IMG/VR virus record: IMGVR_UViG_3300048585_000186
Location: 1 to 41,512 of that record
Length of the DNA stretch: 41,512 nt
Reading direction: 5' to 3' (one strand)
Source: a virus
The position numbers and the translations under genes are program-made. The notes below the pieces were generated by a model that saw nothing but the letters and a program-made list of their open reading frames with translations, did no database searches and was not told the DNA's origin. Positions 22,240 through 30,635 of this stretch are shown here, one piece after another; the first letter of the stretch is position 1; each line of letters opens with the position of its first letter.

Positions 22240-22935
22240 TCAGCGGGCGGGCAGGACGAGGCGTCCGCCCTCACGCAGCACCTTGCCGGATGCACGCAGC
22301 GACTTGAGCGCCCGGGTCACGCTCACGCGGTGCGCCCCCACCAGGAAGCTGAGCTCCTCGTGGGTGAGCGGGAACTCGATGACGAGGCCGGCCTCGGTGC
22401 GCGTGCCGTGCTCGCGCGCCACCGTGGTCAGCACGGCGTAGAGGCGCTCCTCCAGGTGAGTGGAGGCCAGGTCGCCGACGCGGCTCGTGAGCCAGTCGAT
22501 GCGCTCGCTCATGGTGCGCATGATCTGCAGCCCGATGTTGGGCCGCTGCGTGACCAGGCGCTCGAAGCTCTCCCTGCTGAGGCCGCAGAGCAGGCTGTCC
22601 TCGACGCACTCGGCGGTGAGCGGGTAGTCGCCGTCTTCGGAGAGGAAGGTCTCTCCGAGAAAGTCGCCCGCCTTGCGGATGTCGACGAGGATCTCGTTGC
22701 CCTCGGCGTCGGTCTTGGTGAGCTTGATGCGCCCCGCCTTGATCACGAACAGCAGCCGCGCGGGCTCGCCTTGCACGAAGACGTAGCTGCCGGCAGGCCG
22801 CACGCGCTGCTGGGCGACCGTCACGAGAGCGTCCATCTCGGTCGGGCTGAGCCTGGAGAACAGCCACGAGTCCCCAAGACAAACATCGGCGGCGGCGGCT
22901 CCAGGTGGCACGAGCCGGTCGCAGGGGCAGGGCAT
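22240..22935 (-). CDS. Crp/Fnr-family regulator with N-terminal cysteines
   Basis: The 231-aa protein has a cyclic-nucleotide-type beta-roll (about 22-125: WLFSRLSPTEMDALVTVAQQ, then VFVQGEPARLLFVIKAGRIK). A dimer helix and a Crp-type winged helix follow (LTHEELSFLVGAHRVSVTRA, about 190-209). Cys3, Cys5 and Cys19 precede the roll, with Cys110 and Cys117 inside. FNR uses three N-terminal cysteines and one internal cysteine for a [4Fe-4S] oxygen sensor, so oxygen or redox sensing is plausible, although the spacing differs. It heads the three-gene redox cassette and probably controls it. No FNR box (TTGAT-N4-ATCAA) was found upstream. Confidence 0.85.
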   Translation of the reverse strand: MPCPCDRLVPPGAAAADVCLGDSWLFSRLSPTEMDALVTVAQQRVRPAGSYVFVQGEPARLLFVIKAGRIKLTKTDAEGNEILVDIRKAGDFLGETFLSEDGDYPLTAECVEDSLLCGLSRESFERLVTQRPNIGLQIMRTMSERIDWLTSRVGDLASTHLEERLYAVLTTVAREHGTRTEAGLVIEFPLTHEELSFLVGAHRVSVTRALKSLRASGKVLREGGRLVLPAR

Positions 22936-23420
22936 CAGCGTGCGTCGCCTTGCCCGCAGACCACGTTCATCGACATCTCACTCTCCCATTCTGGCAAGAC
23001 CGTCGCTCGCACGCTGGGCCGGAACGAGCACGACAGGTCGGTCTCCTGAAGCATGGGTCATCGTAGACGAACGCGAGTATGCCCATTGTAGCAACGACTA
23101 CTGCGAGCCAGTCAGGCCGGCTGCCTGAGACCGAGTGCATCGGAAGACAACTGCGGCCACCCTGCCATATCGGATCGGCGGTGCAAGACACCCTAGGGAG
23201 CGAGCACCCCGGCGCAATAACGTGGAGTCCTGCCCGACGGAGACTTGTGCTTCGTCCGTCATATGCAATCTGCTCCGCGTCGCGCTTCAGGTAGCCACGC
23301 GCCGAGCCTCATCGCCGCCACAGCAGCCGACTCACAACCGTCGCTCCGGGTTCGCGCCGGTCTGGCGGACGCGCGCGAGATGCCGCCGCCCTTGGGTGAC
23401 GCTCCCGCGACCATGGTCCC
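22936..23420. other. 485-bp gap between redox cassette and head genes
   Basis: No gene is supported here. Open frames exist in several phases but lack ribosome-binding sites and protein-like composition. The stretch is slightly less GC-rich than the head genes. It must hold the promoter of the leftward Crp/Fnr operon and perhaps a rightward promoter for the head genes. It may be scar sequence from insertion of the redox cassette between terL and portal. Confidence 0.4.
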
Positions 23421-23660
23421 ATGAGGATCAGCCGTCGCCCGTACCTCAAGCAGCTCGATACCGAGACCGTCGTGGTGCACACCCGCGACGGAGCCTCGAT
23501 ACGTGGCGTCCTCCTCGCGGCGCACGCGGACGTCTACGTGCTGCGCCACGCGGCCTATCTCAACGGGGACGGCAGCACGGTCGCGATCGACGGCGAGGTG
23601 CTCCTGCCCGTCACGCGCGTCGCCTTCTTCCAGCGCATCCTCGAGACGGCGGAGCCGTGA
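23421..23660 (+). CDS. Small conserved phage protein upstream of portal
   Basis: The 79-aa beta-rich protein (TVVVHTRDGASIRGVLLAAH, then YLNGDGSTVAIDGEVLLPV) is of a type often found just before actinophage portal genes. The pattern resembles an Sm-like or small barrel fold, which is an inference. The stop overlaps the portal GTG (GTGA). Confidence 0.65.
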   Translation: MRISRRPYLKQLDTETVVVHTRDGASIRGVLLAAHADVYVLRHAAYLNGDGSTVAIDGEVLLPVTRVAFFQRILETAEP

Positions 23661-25009
23661 CGGTCATCGTCTCCAAGGGGGTGCCTGTCCGGGCGCAGGC
23701 CTCGCCGCCCTGGGCCGGCAAGGGCATCACCACCTACTCCGGCCCGTCGGGCGGCTCCGTCTCCCTGTGGGGAAGCCGCGCCGTCACCTACGAGCGGATC
23801 GTCTTCAGCCAGCCCTGGATCTACGCGGCGGTGCGCACCTTCTACCTCGCCATCAGCCGTCTGCCCGAGAAGGTCTACCTCGGGCTCGAGGGCGACGAGC
23901 GCAGGCGAGTCCGCGACCACGAGCTCGCCAAACTGCTGCGCCGGCCGTTCCCGGGCGGCTCGGCCTTCGACCGCAAGGGCGCCCTCGCCTTCAACCTCTT
24001 CACCCACGGCAACCACCTTGAGCTTAAGCTCCGGCCCGGCGAGGGCCGGCCGCCGGTCGAGCTCTGGCCGGTGCCGTGGACCTGGGTCCAGGAGGTGCAG
24101 AAGGACGGCGACGGGCGAACGAGCGAGTACCGCATCTATCCGAATCTGGGTCAGCCGTTCAGCATCCTGCCGAAGCACGTTGTCCACTACCGGCTCATGG
24201 GCGGGCGCTCGCCGCTCGAGCCGCTGCGGCGCACGCTCGGCATCGAGGACGCGGCCACCGACTGGCAGCTGCAGGCGCTCGAGAACGGACCCAGTCTGCG
24301 CGGCGCCTTCACCACCGACAAGCTGCTCCAGGACAGGACCATCCCGCGCCTGCGCGCCGAGCTCGAAGAGCTCTACGGCGGGCCCGGTGGCAAGACGCTC
24401 GGCATCTTCGACCAGAACCTCAGGTTCAACAGCCTCTCGCAGTCGGCCGCCGACGTCTCGCTGATCGAGACGCGCAAGGCGACGCGCGAGGAGGCCGCCG
24501 CCACCTACGGCATCCCGGCGCCGATGGTCGGCATCCTTGACCACGCCACCTACTCGAACATCTCGGAGCTGCGCAGGAGCTTCTACGTCGACACCGTCTC
24601 GCCCTACTGCACGCTGATCGAGGACACCGAGCAGGCGCAGCTGATCGAGCCGGAGGCGGCCTGGGTGCGCGAAGGCGTCTTCACCGAGTACGACCTCGGC
24701 GAGATCCTCAAGCCCGACCCGCTCGCCGAGGCGCAGTCGATCATGCTCCTCACCTCGTCCGGCACGACCTCGACGAACGACAACCGCAAGCTCAAGCGCC
24801 TCGACCCGGTCGGCGACCCGGCCGACCCTTCGAACCCCTACAACCGCCCGCGCGTGCCCGCCAACCTGCTCGACCCCGAGGCGCCGGCCGACGTCGCAGT
24901 GCCGGCTTCGGCGTCGCTGCACGAGGCGCTGGTGACGGGCGCCATGCGCGCCGGGCGCCCGATGACAGAAGAGGAGGACGACGATGCGCCGGCAGTTCCC
25001 CAGGGCTGA
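23657..25009 (+). CDS. Portal protein (HK97 family)
   Basis: The 450-aa protein forms the dodecameric DNA entry ring of the head. Recognisable stretches are QPWIYAAVRTFYLAISRLP, HELAKLLRRPFPG, FNLFTHGNHLELKL and ATREEAAATYGIPAPMVGIL, the last being the usual portal helix. YSNISELRRSFYVDTVSP is also typical. GTG 23657 overlaps the preceding stop. The C-terminus overlaps the protease gene by 26 bp. Confidence 0.93.
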   Translation: MTVIVSKGVPVRAQASPPWAGKGITTYSGPSGGSVSLWGSRAVTYERIVFSQPWIYAAVRTFYLAISRLPEKVYLGLEGDERRRVRDHELAKLLRRPFPGGSAFDRKGALAFNLFTHGNHLELKLRPGEGRPPVELWPVPWTWVQEVQKDGDGRTSEYRIYPNLGQPFSILPKHVVHYRLMGGRSPLEPLRRTLGIEDAATDWQLQALENGPSLRGAFTTDKLLQDRTIPRLRAELEELYGGPGGKTLGIFDQNLRFNSLSQSAADVSLIETRKATREEAAATYGIPAPMVGILDHATYSNISELRRSFYVDTVSPYCTLIEDTEQAQLIEPEAAWVREGVFTEYDLGEILKPDPLAEAQSIMLLTSSGTTSTNDNRKLKRLDPVGDPADPSNPYNRPRVPANLLDPEAPADVAVPASASLHEALVTGAMRAGRPMTEEEDDDAPAVPQG

Positions 25010-25823
25010 CCGCCCCTTCTACGAGGTCAAGGCGGCCGCCCGCGCAGGCGGCGAGCCGACCGCGACCGACGTCTGGATCTACGACGTCATCGGCGACGAC
25101 TGGTTCGACCCCTCGCTGACCGCCAAGGAGCTCTGCCAGGCGGTCGCGCAGGTCGACACCGACGAGATCGTCCTGCACCTCTCCAGCCCCGGCGGCTCGA
25201 TGTCGGACGGCATCGCCATCTACAACGCGCTGGTCACGCATCCCGCGAGCGTGCGGTCGGTCGTGGAGGGCTGGACGGGCTCGATCGCCACGGTCGTCGC
25301 GCTCGCCGGCGAGCACGTCTCGATGTTCGACAACACCATGTGGATGGTCCACCACCCCTGGGGCGTGCAGGTCGGGAACGCCGCCGAGATGCGCAGCTAC
25401 GCCGACTACCTCGACCGCTGCAGCGCGCTCATGCAGCGGGTCTACCTCGGCCGCGTCACGAAGAGCGAGGAGGAGCTCGTCGCGGCGCTCGACGCCGAGA
25501 CCTACTTCGACGCCGAGCAGGCGGCCGAGTGGGGCTTCGTCGACGAGGTGCTGAGCGGACGGCAGGCGGCCGCGGCCTGCGACGTGCGCGTGCTCGAGGC
25601 GCTCGGCCTCGGCCCGCGCCGCCGCGAACCGCTCGCCGTCGGCCGCAGCCTCTCATCCGAGAACGAGGGCAAGCTCAGGGACGCCGTCGCGCTCCTCGAC
25701 GAGGTGCTCTCGACGCTCGACTCGCGGGCCGTAGCACCGGCGCCCACCGGCTCGGGTGACGCTCGCAGGAGCATGGACTCGAAGGCGCTCGCTGCACTGC
25801 GGCTCGCCAGCCCGCGACACTGA
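24984..25823 (+). CDS. ClpP-like head maturation protease
   Basis: The 279-aa protein is an S14-type phage prohead protease. Motifs are IVLHLSSPGGSMSDGIAIYN (62-81), VEGWTGSIATVVALAGE with nucleophile Ser100, and MVHHPWG with His123/124. EAEQ-type closing features follow (FDAEQAAEWGFVDEVLSG). It cleaves scaffold and capsid delta domains during head maturation. The C-terminal 80 residues are helical and could serve as scaffold. It overlaps portal by 26 bp and precedes the capsid gene by 14 bp. Confidence 0.93.
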   Translation: MRRQFPRADRPFYEVKAAARAGGEPTATDVWIYDVIGDDWFDPSLTAKELCQAVAQVDTDEIVLHLSSPGGSMSDGIAIYNALVTHPASVRSVVEGWTGSIATVVALAGEHVSMFDNTMWMVHHPWGVQVGNAAEMRSYADYLDRCSALMQRVYLGRVTKSEEELVAALDAETYFDAEQAAEWGFVDEVLSGRQAAAACDVRVLEALGLGPRRREPLAVGRSLSSENEGKLRDAVALLDEVLSTLDSRAVAPAPTGSGDARRSMDSKALAALRLASPRH

Positions 25824-25837
25824 TACGGAGGTACCTG

Positions 25838-27175
25838 ATGGATCTCAAGGCACGTGCTCGCAAGCTGCGCGAGCAGGCCGACGCCGCGACGTCCGAGGCC
25901 AGCGCCAGGTGGGACGAGTTCGTGCAGGCGCGCACGGCGCTCGAGGCGCTCGGCGACGACGTCGATGTGACGAGCGCGGCGGAGTTCACGGCCGCCCAGG
26001 CGGCGCAGGAGACCTACAACGCCGCCGCCGAGGCGTCCCGCACCGCCGAGCGCGCCTACCGCGACGTGCTCGAGCTCCTCGGCGACGAGGCCCCGGAGCA
26101 GCCGCTGGTGCGCCGCCTCATGAGTACCGCGGCCGAGCGCATCTCCATGGGCGAGCAGTTCACGGCGAGCGGCGTCTACCGCGACGTCGCCGCGCGGATC
26201 CCCGACAGCGCCGGCTCGAAGATGCGCATCGGCGTGACGGAGTCGGTCCGCGTGGCGGACCGCGAGCAGGCGCGCGCCATCATGCGCAGCCCGCATGCCG
26301 CGATCTTCTCGACGCCGCCCGACGTCGTCGAGCCGGCCGCAAGGCCCGGCATCCGCCCGCTGCCGCTCCTGCCGCCGCTCACGGTGCTCGACCTCGTCAC
26401 CATGGCGAGCACGGACTCGACGAGCGTGAAGTGGGTGCGCGAGAAGGCGTTCACGAACAGCGCCGCCGAGGTCGCCGAGTCGGCCGAGGGCGCCAAGGTC
26501 ACCAAGCCCGAGAGCGCGCTGACCCTGGAGACGGTCACCTTCGACGTCAAGACCCTGGCGCACTGGCTGCCCGCCTCCAAGCAGTCGCTCCGCGACGTGG
26601 CCGGCGTGCGCAGCCTGATCGACGCGAAGCTCGAGTGGGGCCTGCGCAGGCGCCTCGCCAGGCAGGTCATCGCCGGCGACGGCGTCGGCGCCAACCTGCT
26701 CGGCATCGCGAACACCGCGGGCATCGGCCACGTCGACCGCTCCGGCGCCGACGCGCCCTCGCTGATCGAGGACATCTACGACGGCGTGGTCTCCATCGGC
26801 GACGCCTATGGCGAGGCGCCGAACGTCTGCTTCGTCTCCCGCGCCGACTACAAGCTGCTGCGCTTCGCGCGCGACGCCTCCGGGGCCGGCGCCGACACCG
26901 GCGGCTTCATCTTCGGCACGCCGCGGACGGTCAACCCGATCGAGGTCGAGGGCTGCCTCGTGCTCCCCAACTTCGATCTGCCTGCCGGGATGAGCGTGAT
27001 GGGCGTCTGGCGCGAGTTCGCGGTCTGGATGCACGAGGGCATCAGCATCGCGCTCAGTGACAGCCACGACACCTACTTCGTCGAGAACCTGGTCGCCATC
27101 CTCGCCGAGTTCGCCGCCGCGGCCGGCGCTATGGAGACCGTCGCCTTCTGCGAGATCAGCGCCGCCGGCGGCTGA
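25838..27175 (+). CDS. Major capsid protein (HK97 fold)
   Basis: The 445-aa protein starts with a coiled-coil delta/scaffold domain (about 1-115), the part normally removed by the protease. The HK97 shell domain follows: SVKWVREKAFTNSAAEVAE, TLETVTFDVKTLAHWLPASK, LRRRLARQVIAGDGVGANLL and FVSRADYKLLRFARDASG. It ends FCEISAAGG. GGAGG lies nine bases before the ATG. A strong hairpin downstream (27228-27267) is consistent with dosage control after this highly expressed gene. Confidence 0.95.
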   Translation: MDLKARARKLREQADAATSEASARWDEFVQARTALEALGDDVDVTSAAEFTAAQAAQETYNAAAEASRTAERAYRDVLELLGDEAPEQPLVRRLMSTAAERISMGEQFTASGVYRDVAARIPDSAGSKMRIGVTESVRVADREQARAIMRSPHAAIFSTPPDVVEPAARPGIRPLPLLPPLTVLDLVTMASTDSTSVKWVREKAFTNSAAEVAESAEGAKVTKPESALTLETVTFDVKTLAHWLPASKQSLRDVAGVRSLIDAKLEWGLRRRLARQVIAGDGVGANLLGIANTAGIGHVDRSGADAPSLIEDIYDGVVSIGDAYGEAPNVCFVSRADYKLLRFARDASGAGADTGGFIFGTPRTVNPIEVEGCLVLPNFDLPAGMSVMGVWREFAVWMHEGISIALSDSHDTYFVENLVAILAEFAAAAGAMETVAFCEISAAGG

Positions 27176-27227
27176 TCTGCGAGCATTCGCCCGAGGAGTC
27201 GGCCCCCCAGACAGCTCAGGGCGAACA

Positions 27228-27267
27228 GAGAGGCCCGGATTCGCCCAATGGCGAGTCCGGGCCTCTC
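27228..27267 (+). terminator. Strong hairpin terminator/attenuator after capsid gene
   Basis: GAGAGGCCCGGA (27228-27239) pairs perfectly with TCCGGGCCTCTC (27256-27267). The stem continues through a T-G wobble and TCGCC/GGCGA to a CAAT loop, about 18 bp in all, followed by GCTTTG. It lies 52 bp after the capsid stop, inside the 161-bp gap before the next gene. A further 7-bp inverted repeat, TTCGCCC/GGGCGAA (27186-27192 and 27219-27225), precedes it. Confidence 0.75.
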
Positions 27268-27336
27268 GCTTTGCCCGGAGGTGGGTGACGAGGGCGCGAC
27301 ACTCGCAAGGGAGCAACCGACGAAGGGGGTTCGCAC

Positions 27337-27693
27337 GTGTTCGAGGTCAAGGGGCGCGTCTACGGCACCGCCGCCGATGGACGCAGAGTCCTGCTGTTCA
27401 CGCCCGGCGTGCTCATCACCGACGACGAGGCCAGGGCTGCCGGCCTGCTCGGCGGCGAGCCGTCCGAGAAGCAGCCGGCCCGCGGGCTCGTCATCGAGAG
27501 CGGCGAGCGCAGGAGCGACGAGGCTCCGCCGGCGAAGCCGCTCGAGCGCATGAAGCTGGGCGAGCTGCGCGCCGTCTGCGAGGCCGAGGGCATCGATCCG
27601 GGCGAGGCCAACCTGCGAGCCGAATTCATCGAGGCGATCGAGTCGGCGCGCGCCGCGCGCGAGTTCGAGGCCGGTCCCTTGGGCGAGGACTAG
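27337..27693 (+). CDS. Hypothetical head-region protein with SAP/HeH-like tail
   Basis: The 118-aa protein has a short beta-type start (MFEVKGRVYGTAADGRRVLL) and an acidic linker. The helix-extended-loop-helix segment LERMKLGELRAVCEAEGIDP (about 70-89) resembles SAP/HeH DNA-binding motifs. GTG 27337 has AAGGGGG eight bases upstream. In related phages small proteins at this place decorate or join the head; that role is only suggested by position. Confidence 0.55.
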   Translation: MFEVKGRVYGTAADGRRVLLFTPGVLITDDEARAAGLLGGEPSEKQPARGLVIESGERRSDEAPPAKPLERMKLGELRAVCEAEGIDPGEANLRAEFIEAIESARAAREFEAGPLGED

Positions 27694-27705
27694 AGGAGGC
27701 CGCCG

Positions 27706-28401
27706 ATGGCCATCAAGCTCTACATCAGCCAGGCCAACCAGGCCCACAACGCCGGCCCCGGCGGCTACACCGAGAAGGCCGGCATGGACGCCGTCAGTCG
27801 TGCCCTCACGGACGTCTTCAAGCGCGACGCCCGCTTCGCCCTGAAGCGGAACGCCGTAGGGGAGCGCATCGACACCGCGACCGAGAACGGCCTCGAGGCG
27901 AACTCCTGGGGTGCCGACTACTACGTCGCCCTGCACTCGAACGCCGGCGGCCCCGGCGCCCGCGGCACCTTCGGCTTCTACTTCTCGAAGGGCTCGAAGG
28001 GCTACGCGCTCGCCAAGGCCATTGTCGCCGAGGTCGGCCCGCTCTCGCCGGGCACGGGCTCTGCCCTCATCGCCAAGCCCGGTTTCATCGAGCTGCATAC
28101 GCCCCGCTGCCCCGCCTGCCTCATCGAGCTCGAGGCGCACGACTGGGCCGATGGCGTGAAGTTCCTCACCGGCCAGAAGCAGGCGATCGCCGAGGCCCTC
28201 TACCGCGGCATCTGCCGGGGGCTCGGGCTGGCGCCAGCCGCCGAGAAGCCGGAGGACGTCGACTACCGGCCGCTGAAGCGCGAGGCCGTCAGGATCGCGC
28301 GCCGGCTGCGCATCCCGCGGGAAGGCGTGGACACGGCGGCGCGCGGCAAGGGCGAGCCGTTCGAGACGCTGCTGCGCGCGATCGCCGACCACGCGGGCTG
28401 A
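27706..28401 (+). CDS. N-acetylmuramoyl-L-alanine amidase endolysin (Amidase_3)
   Basis: The 231-aa protein matches zinc amidases of the Amidase_3 type. QANQAHNAGPGGYTEKAGM supplies His14 and Glu23. YVALHSNAGG supplies His77 as a zinc ligand. CLIELEAHDW is the region of the catalytic glutamate. The C-terminal 60 residues (RPLKREAVRIARRLRIP) may bind the cell wall. It cleaves the amide bond between muramic acid and the stem peptide. Its location between capsid and head-connector genes is unusual. It has GGAGG eight bases before the ATG and no adjacent holin. Confidence 0.85.
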   Translation: MAIKLYISQANQAHNAGPGGYTEKAGMDAVSRALTDVFKRDARFALKRNAVGERIDTATENGLEANSWGADYYVALHSNAGGPGARGTFGFYFSKGSKGYALAKAIVAEVGPLSPGTGSALIAKPGFIELHTPRCPACLIELEAHDWADGVKFLTGQKQAIAEALYRGICRGLGLAPAAEKPEDVDYRPLKREAVRIARRLRIPREGVDTAARGKGEPFETLLRAIADHAG

Positions 28402-28408
28402 AGGCTCC

Positions 28409-28996
28409 GTGGCCGACGCCCCCTACTTCACCCTCGAGGAGCTCCGGGCGGCCTACCCCGAGCTCGCTAACGCCGCCAAGTACCCGGACGCGAAGCTCGA
28501 GGCCGCCCGGGTGTTCGCCGAGCAGTGGTTCGAGGCCGCGGCGCACGTCGCCTACGTGCCGCGCTCCGCGACCGAGACGCAGGTCGGAGCGGGGAGCCGG
28601 AGCCTGTTCCTCTCCCGTTGGGCCGCCGTGCGGCCCGTCACGGCCGCGTCGGTCGACGGGGTAGACCTCACCGCCGCCGAGCTCGCTGCGCTCGTGACCC
28701 GGCCCTACGGGGTCGTCGAGCGCCCTCTCCGTTGGCCGGCGGGCTGCACGGTCGTCGTCACCTACGAGCACGGCTTCGAGGCACCGGTCGAGCTCGCAAG
28801 GACGGCGGTCATGATGCTCGCCGTCGAGCACGCGAAGCCGTCCACCATCCCGGCGCGGGCCACGTCGGTCTCGACCGACCTCGGCAGCTACCGGATCAGC
28901 CAGGCCGACGTGACCGGGAGGACGGGCATCCCCGACGTCGACGCCATCATCGGCCTGCTCGGCGCCGACAAGCCCGCCACGGGGGCGGGGGGATGA
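28409..28996 (+). CDS. Head-tail connector / adaptor protein
   Basis: The 195-aa protein begins like phage gp6-type adaptors: YFTLEELRAAYPELANAAKY, then a helix (KLEAARVFAEQWFEAAAHVA). A central beta part follows with VVTYEHGFEAPVELARTAVM, and SYRISQADVTGRTGIPDVDA near the end. It probably forms the ring under the portal. GTG start 7 bp after the amidase stop, with GAAGG upstream. It overlaps the next gene (ATGA). Confidence 0.75.
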   Translation: MADAPYFTLEELRAAYPELANAAKYPDAKLEAARVFAEQWFEAAAHVAYVPRSATETQVGAGSRSLFLSRWAAVRPVTAASVDGVDLTAAELAALVTRPYGVVERPLRWPAGCTVVVTYEHGFEAPVELARTAVMMLAVEHAKPSTIPARATSVSTDLGSYRISQADVTGRTGIPDVDAIIGLLGADKPATGAGG

Positions 28997-29424
28997 TCGA
29001 CGAGCTCCGCCTCTGGGACGCGCAGGACGCGCTCCTGACGGCCCTCCGCGAGCAGGCCGCCTTCGACGTCGGCGGCGCCGGGGAGGTGGCCCTGGGACTC
29101 GGCTTCCCGACGGAGATCCAGACGGAGCACGTCTGGGTCGACGGCGAGGCCGAGGGGAAGCTCAGCGCCGAGCTCACGGGGGCGAAGCCGTCGGACGAGA
29201 GCTTCCAGTTCAAGCTCTTCGTGTTCGCGCAGGCCGACGACTACGTGACGACTCGCGACCGCGTGAAGGTGCTGGCGAGAGCCTGTGAGGCGGCGCTCGC
29301 CTCGACGACCTTCGCCGCAGCCGTCGACTCCTGGAGCATCCCTCGCTATCGCCTCGCCGCGGGCACGGACGGCACCAACCGCCAGCTCTGCCTCGAGCTC
29401 TCCGTCGAGTGCTCCTGCTGGTGA
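28993..29424 (+). CDS. Putative tail completion/terminator protein
   Basis: The 143-aa protein (MIDELRLWDAQDALLTALRE..., then FKLFVFAQADDYVTTRDRVK, LCLELSVECSCW) has the alternating helix and strand pattern of tail terminator or neck proteins. It lies between connector and tail tube, where that function is expected. Assignment rests on size and position. Confidence 0.55.
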   Translation: MIDELRLWDAQDALLTALREQAAFDVGGAGEVALGLGFPTEIQTEHVWVDGEAEGKLSAELTGAKPSDESFQFKLFVFAQADDYVTTRDRVKVLARACEAALASTTFAAAVDSWSIPRYRLAAGTDGTNRQLCLELSVECSCW

Positions 29425-29445
29425 CGTTGAAAGGACAATCAGGCC

Positions 29446-29643
29446 ATGGCAAAGCGCGCGCAGACCTACGAGATCCGGCAGGCCGCGAGGGGTTCCTTCA
29501 TCGGGGCCTTCGGCCGCGTCAGCTACGACGTGGGGCCCGGGACCGTGGCCGAGAAGGACATCGACGCCGAGGTCCTCGCCGTCCTGCTCGCCTCCGGCGT
29601 CGCCGTCAAGGCGAAGCCCACGGAGAGTGAGGAGCCCACATGA
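29446..29643 (+). CDS. Small hypothetical head-tail region protein
   Basis: The 65-aa protein (TYEIRQAARGSFIGAFGRVS, then VAEKDIDAEVLAVLLASGVA) resembles small proteins often placed before tail tube genes. AAAGGA lies 11 bases before the ATG. It overlaps the tail tube start (ATGA). Function unknown. Confidence 0.55.
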   Translation: MAKRAQTYEIRQAARGSFIGAFGRVSYDVGPGTVAEKDIDAEVLAVLLASGVAVKAKPTESEEPT

Positions 29644-30602
29644 ACCTGAAGGACGCGGCGGCCGGCTTCGCGGTCCAGGCCGCGAAGGGGAGCCCAGAGG
29701 ACCAGCCCGTCTTCTGGGGCCCGGTCGGCGGCGGCAAGCTCATCACCGCCGAGGTCGAGCAGACCGAGGACGAGCTCACCTCGGCGCGCGTCGCCGGCGT
29801 CGGCGAGTTCCGCGAGTCGGTCTCCATCGTCGGCGGCTACGAGTACCGCGTCTGGCCGGGCTCGTTCGGCGGGCTGCTCTACGCAGTGCTGGGCGCGATC
29901 CAGACGGTCGGCGCCGCGCCGCCCTACACGCACACGGTCACGCCGGCCGGACAGCTGCCCTGGTGCACGGTCTTCGGCGCCAAGGGCCCGGAGCGCAAGG
30001 CCGGACGCGACTGCAAGGCAGACTCGCTCAAGGTCGAGTGGGAGGGCAACGCGCCGGTGAAGGCGACCGTGGCCTGGGCCGGCCTGGGACTGGAATGGTC
30101 GCAGGTTGCCTATGTGCCCGGCACCGACGAGAGCGATCTCTCCTACCTCAAGGGCATCAACCTCGCCGCGGTCATCGACCTCGACGGCTCTGGCTACGAC
30201 GGCGGCGCCGTGCTGCAGGGCGGCTCGCTCGAGGTCAAGCGCAACGTCACGCCGGACCCGAAGTCCGGGCAACTCGCTCCCGCCGGCCTCTCCGAGGGCG
30301 CCTTCGAGTGCGACGTCGAGCTCAAGGTGCGGGTGCCCGACCTGCTCGCGGTGCGCAAGCTGCTGACCGGCGCCGTGGACGGCTCCGCCGTCTCGGCCGC
30401 CGTGCCCTACGGCGAGTTCTCGCTCACGTTCGCCGACGGCTCCGAGAGCGTCGCCCTGGCTGCGGCCAAGGTCGCCTTCAAGGTCCCGGAGGAGCCCGAC
30501 GCCGACCCCAAGGGCGGGCCCGCCGAGCTCACCCTGCAGGGCCGCTGCTACGGCGACCCGGCGATCACCGGCACCGTCGTCAACTCCGTCGCCTCCTACT
30601 GA
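29640..30602 (+). CDS. Major tail tube protein
   Basis: The 320-aa protein is rich in beta segments (SARVAGVGEFRESVSIVGGY, LKVEWEGNAPVKATVAWAGL, FECDVELKVRVPDLLAVRKL). It ends LTLQGRCYGDPAITGTVVNS, the usual pattern of siphophage tail tubes. It is followed directly by the tail assembly chaperone and tape measure, which fixes its identity by synteny. The tube hexamers stack around the tape measure. Confidence 0.8.
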   Translation: MNLKDAAAGFAVQAAKGSPEDQPVFWGPVGGGKLITAEVEQTEDELTSARVAGVGEFRESVSIVGGYEYRVWPGSFGGLLYAVLGAIQTVGAAPPYTHTVTPAGQLPWCTVFGAKGPERKAGRDCKADSLKVEWEGNAPVKATVAWAGLGLEWSQVAYVPGTDESDLSYLKGINLAAVIDLDGSGYDGGAVLQGGSLEVKRNVTPDPKSGQLAPAGLSEGAFECDVELKVRVPDLLAVRKLLTGAVDGSAVSAAVPYGEFSLTFADGSESVALAAAKVAFKVPEEPDADPKGGPAELTLQGRCYGDPAITGTVVNSVASY

Positions 30603-30635
30603 GGCGCCGCAATCACTCACTCGTAGGGGGAGCCC

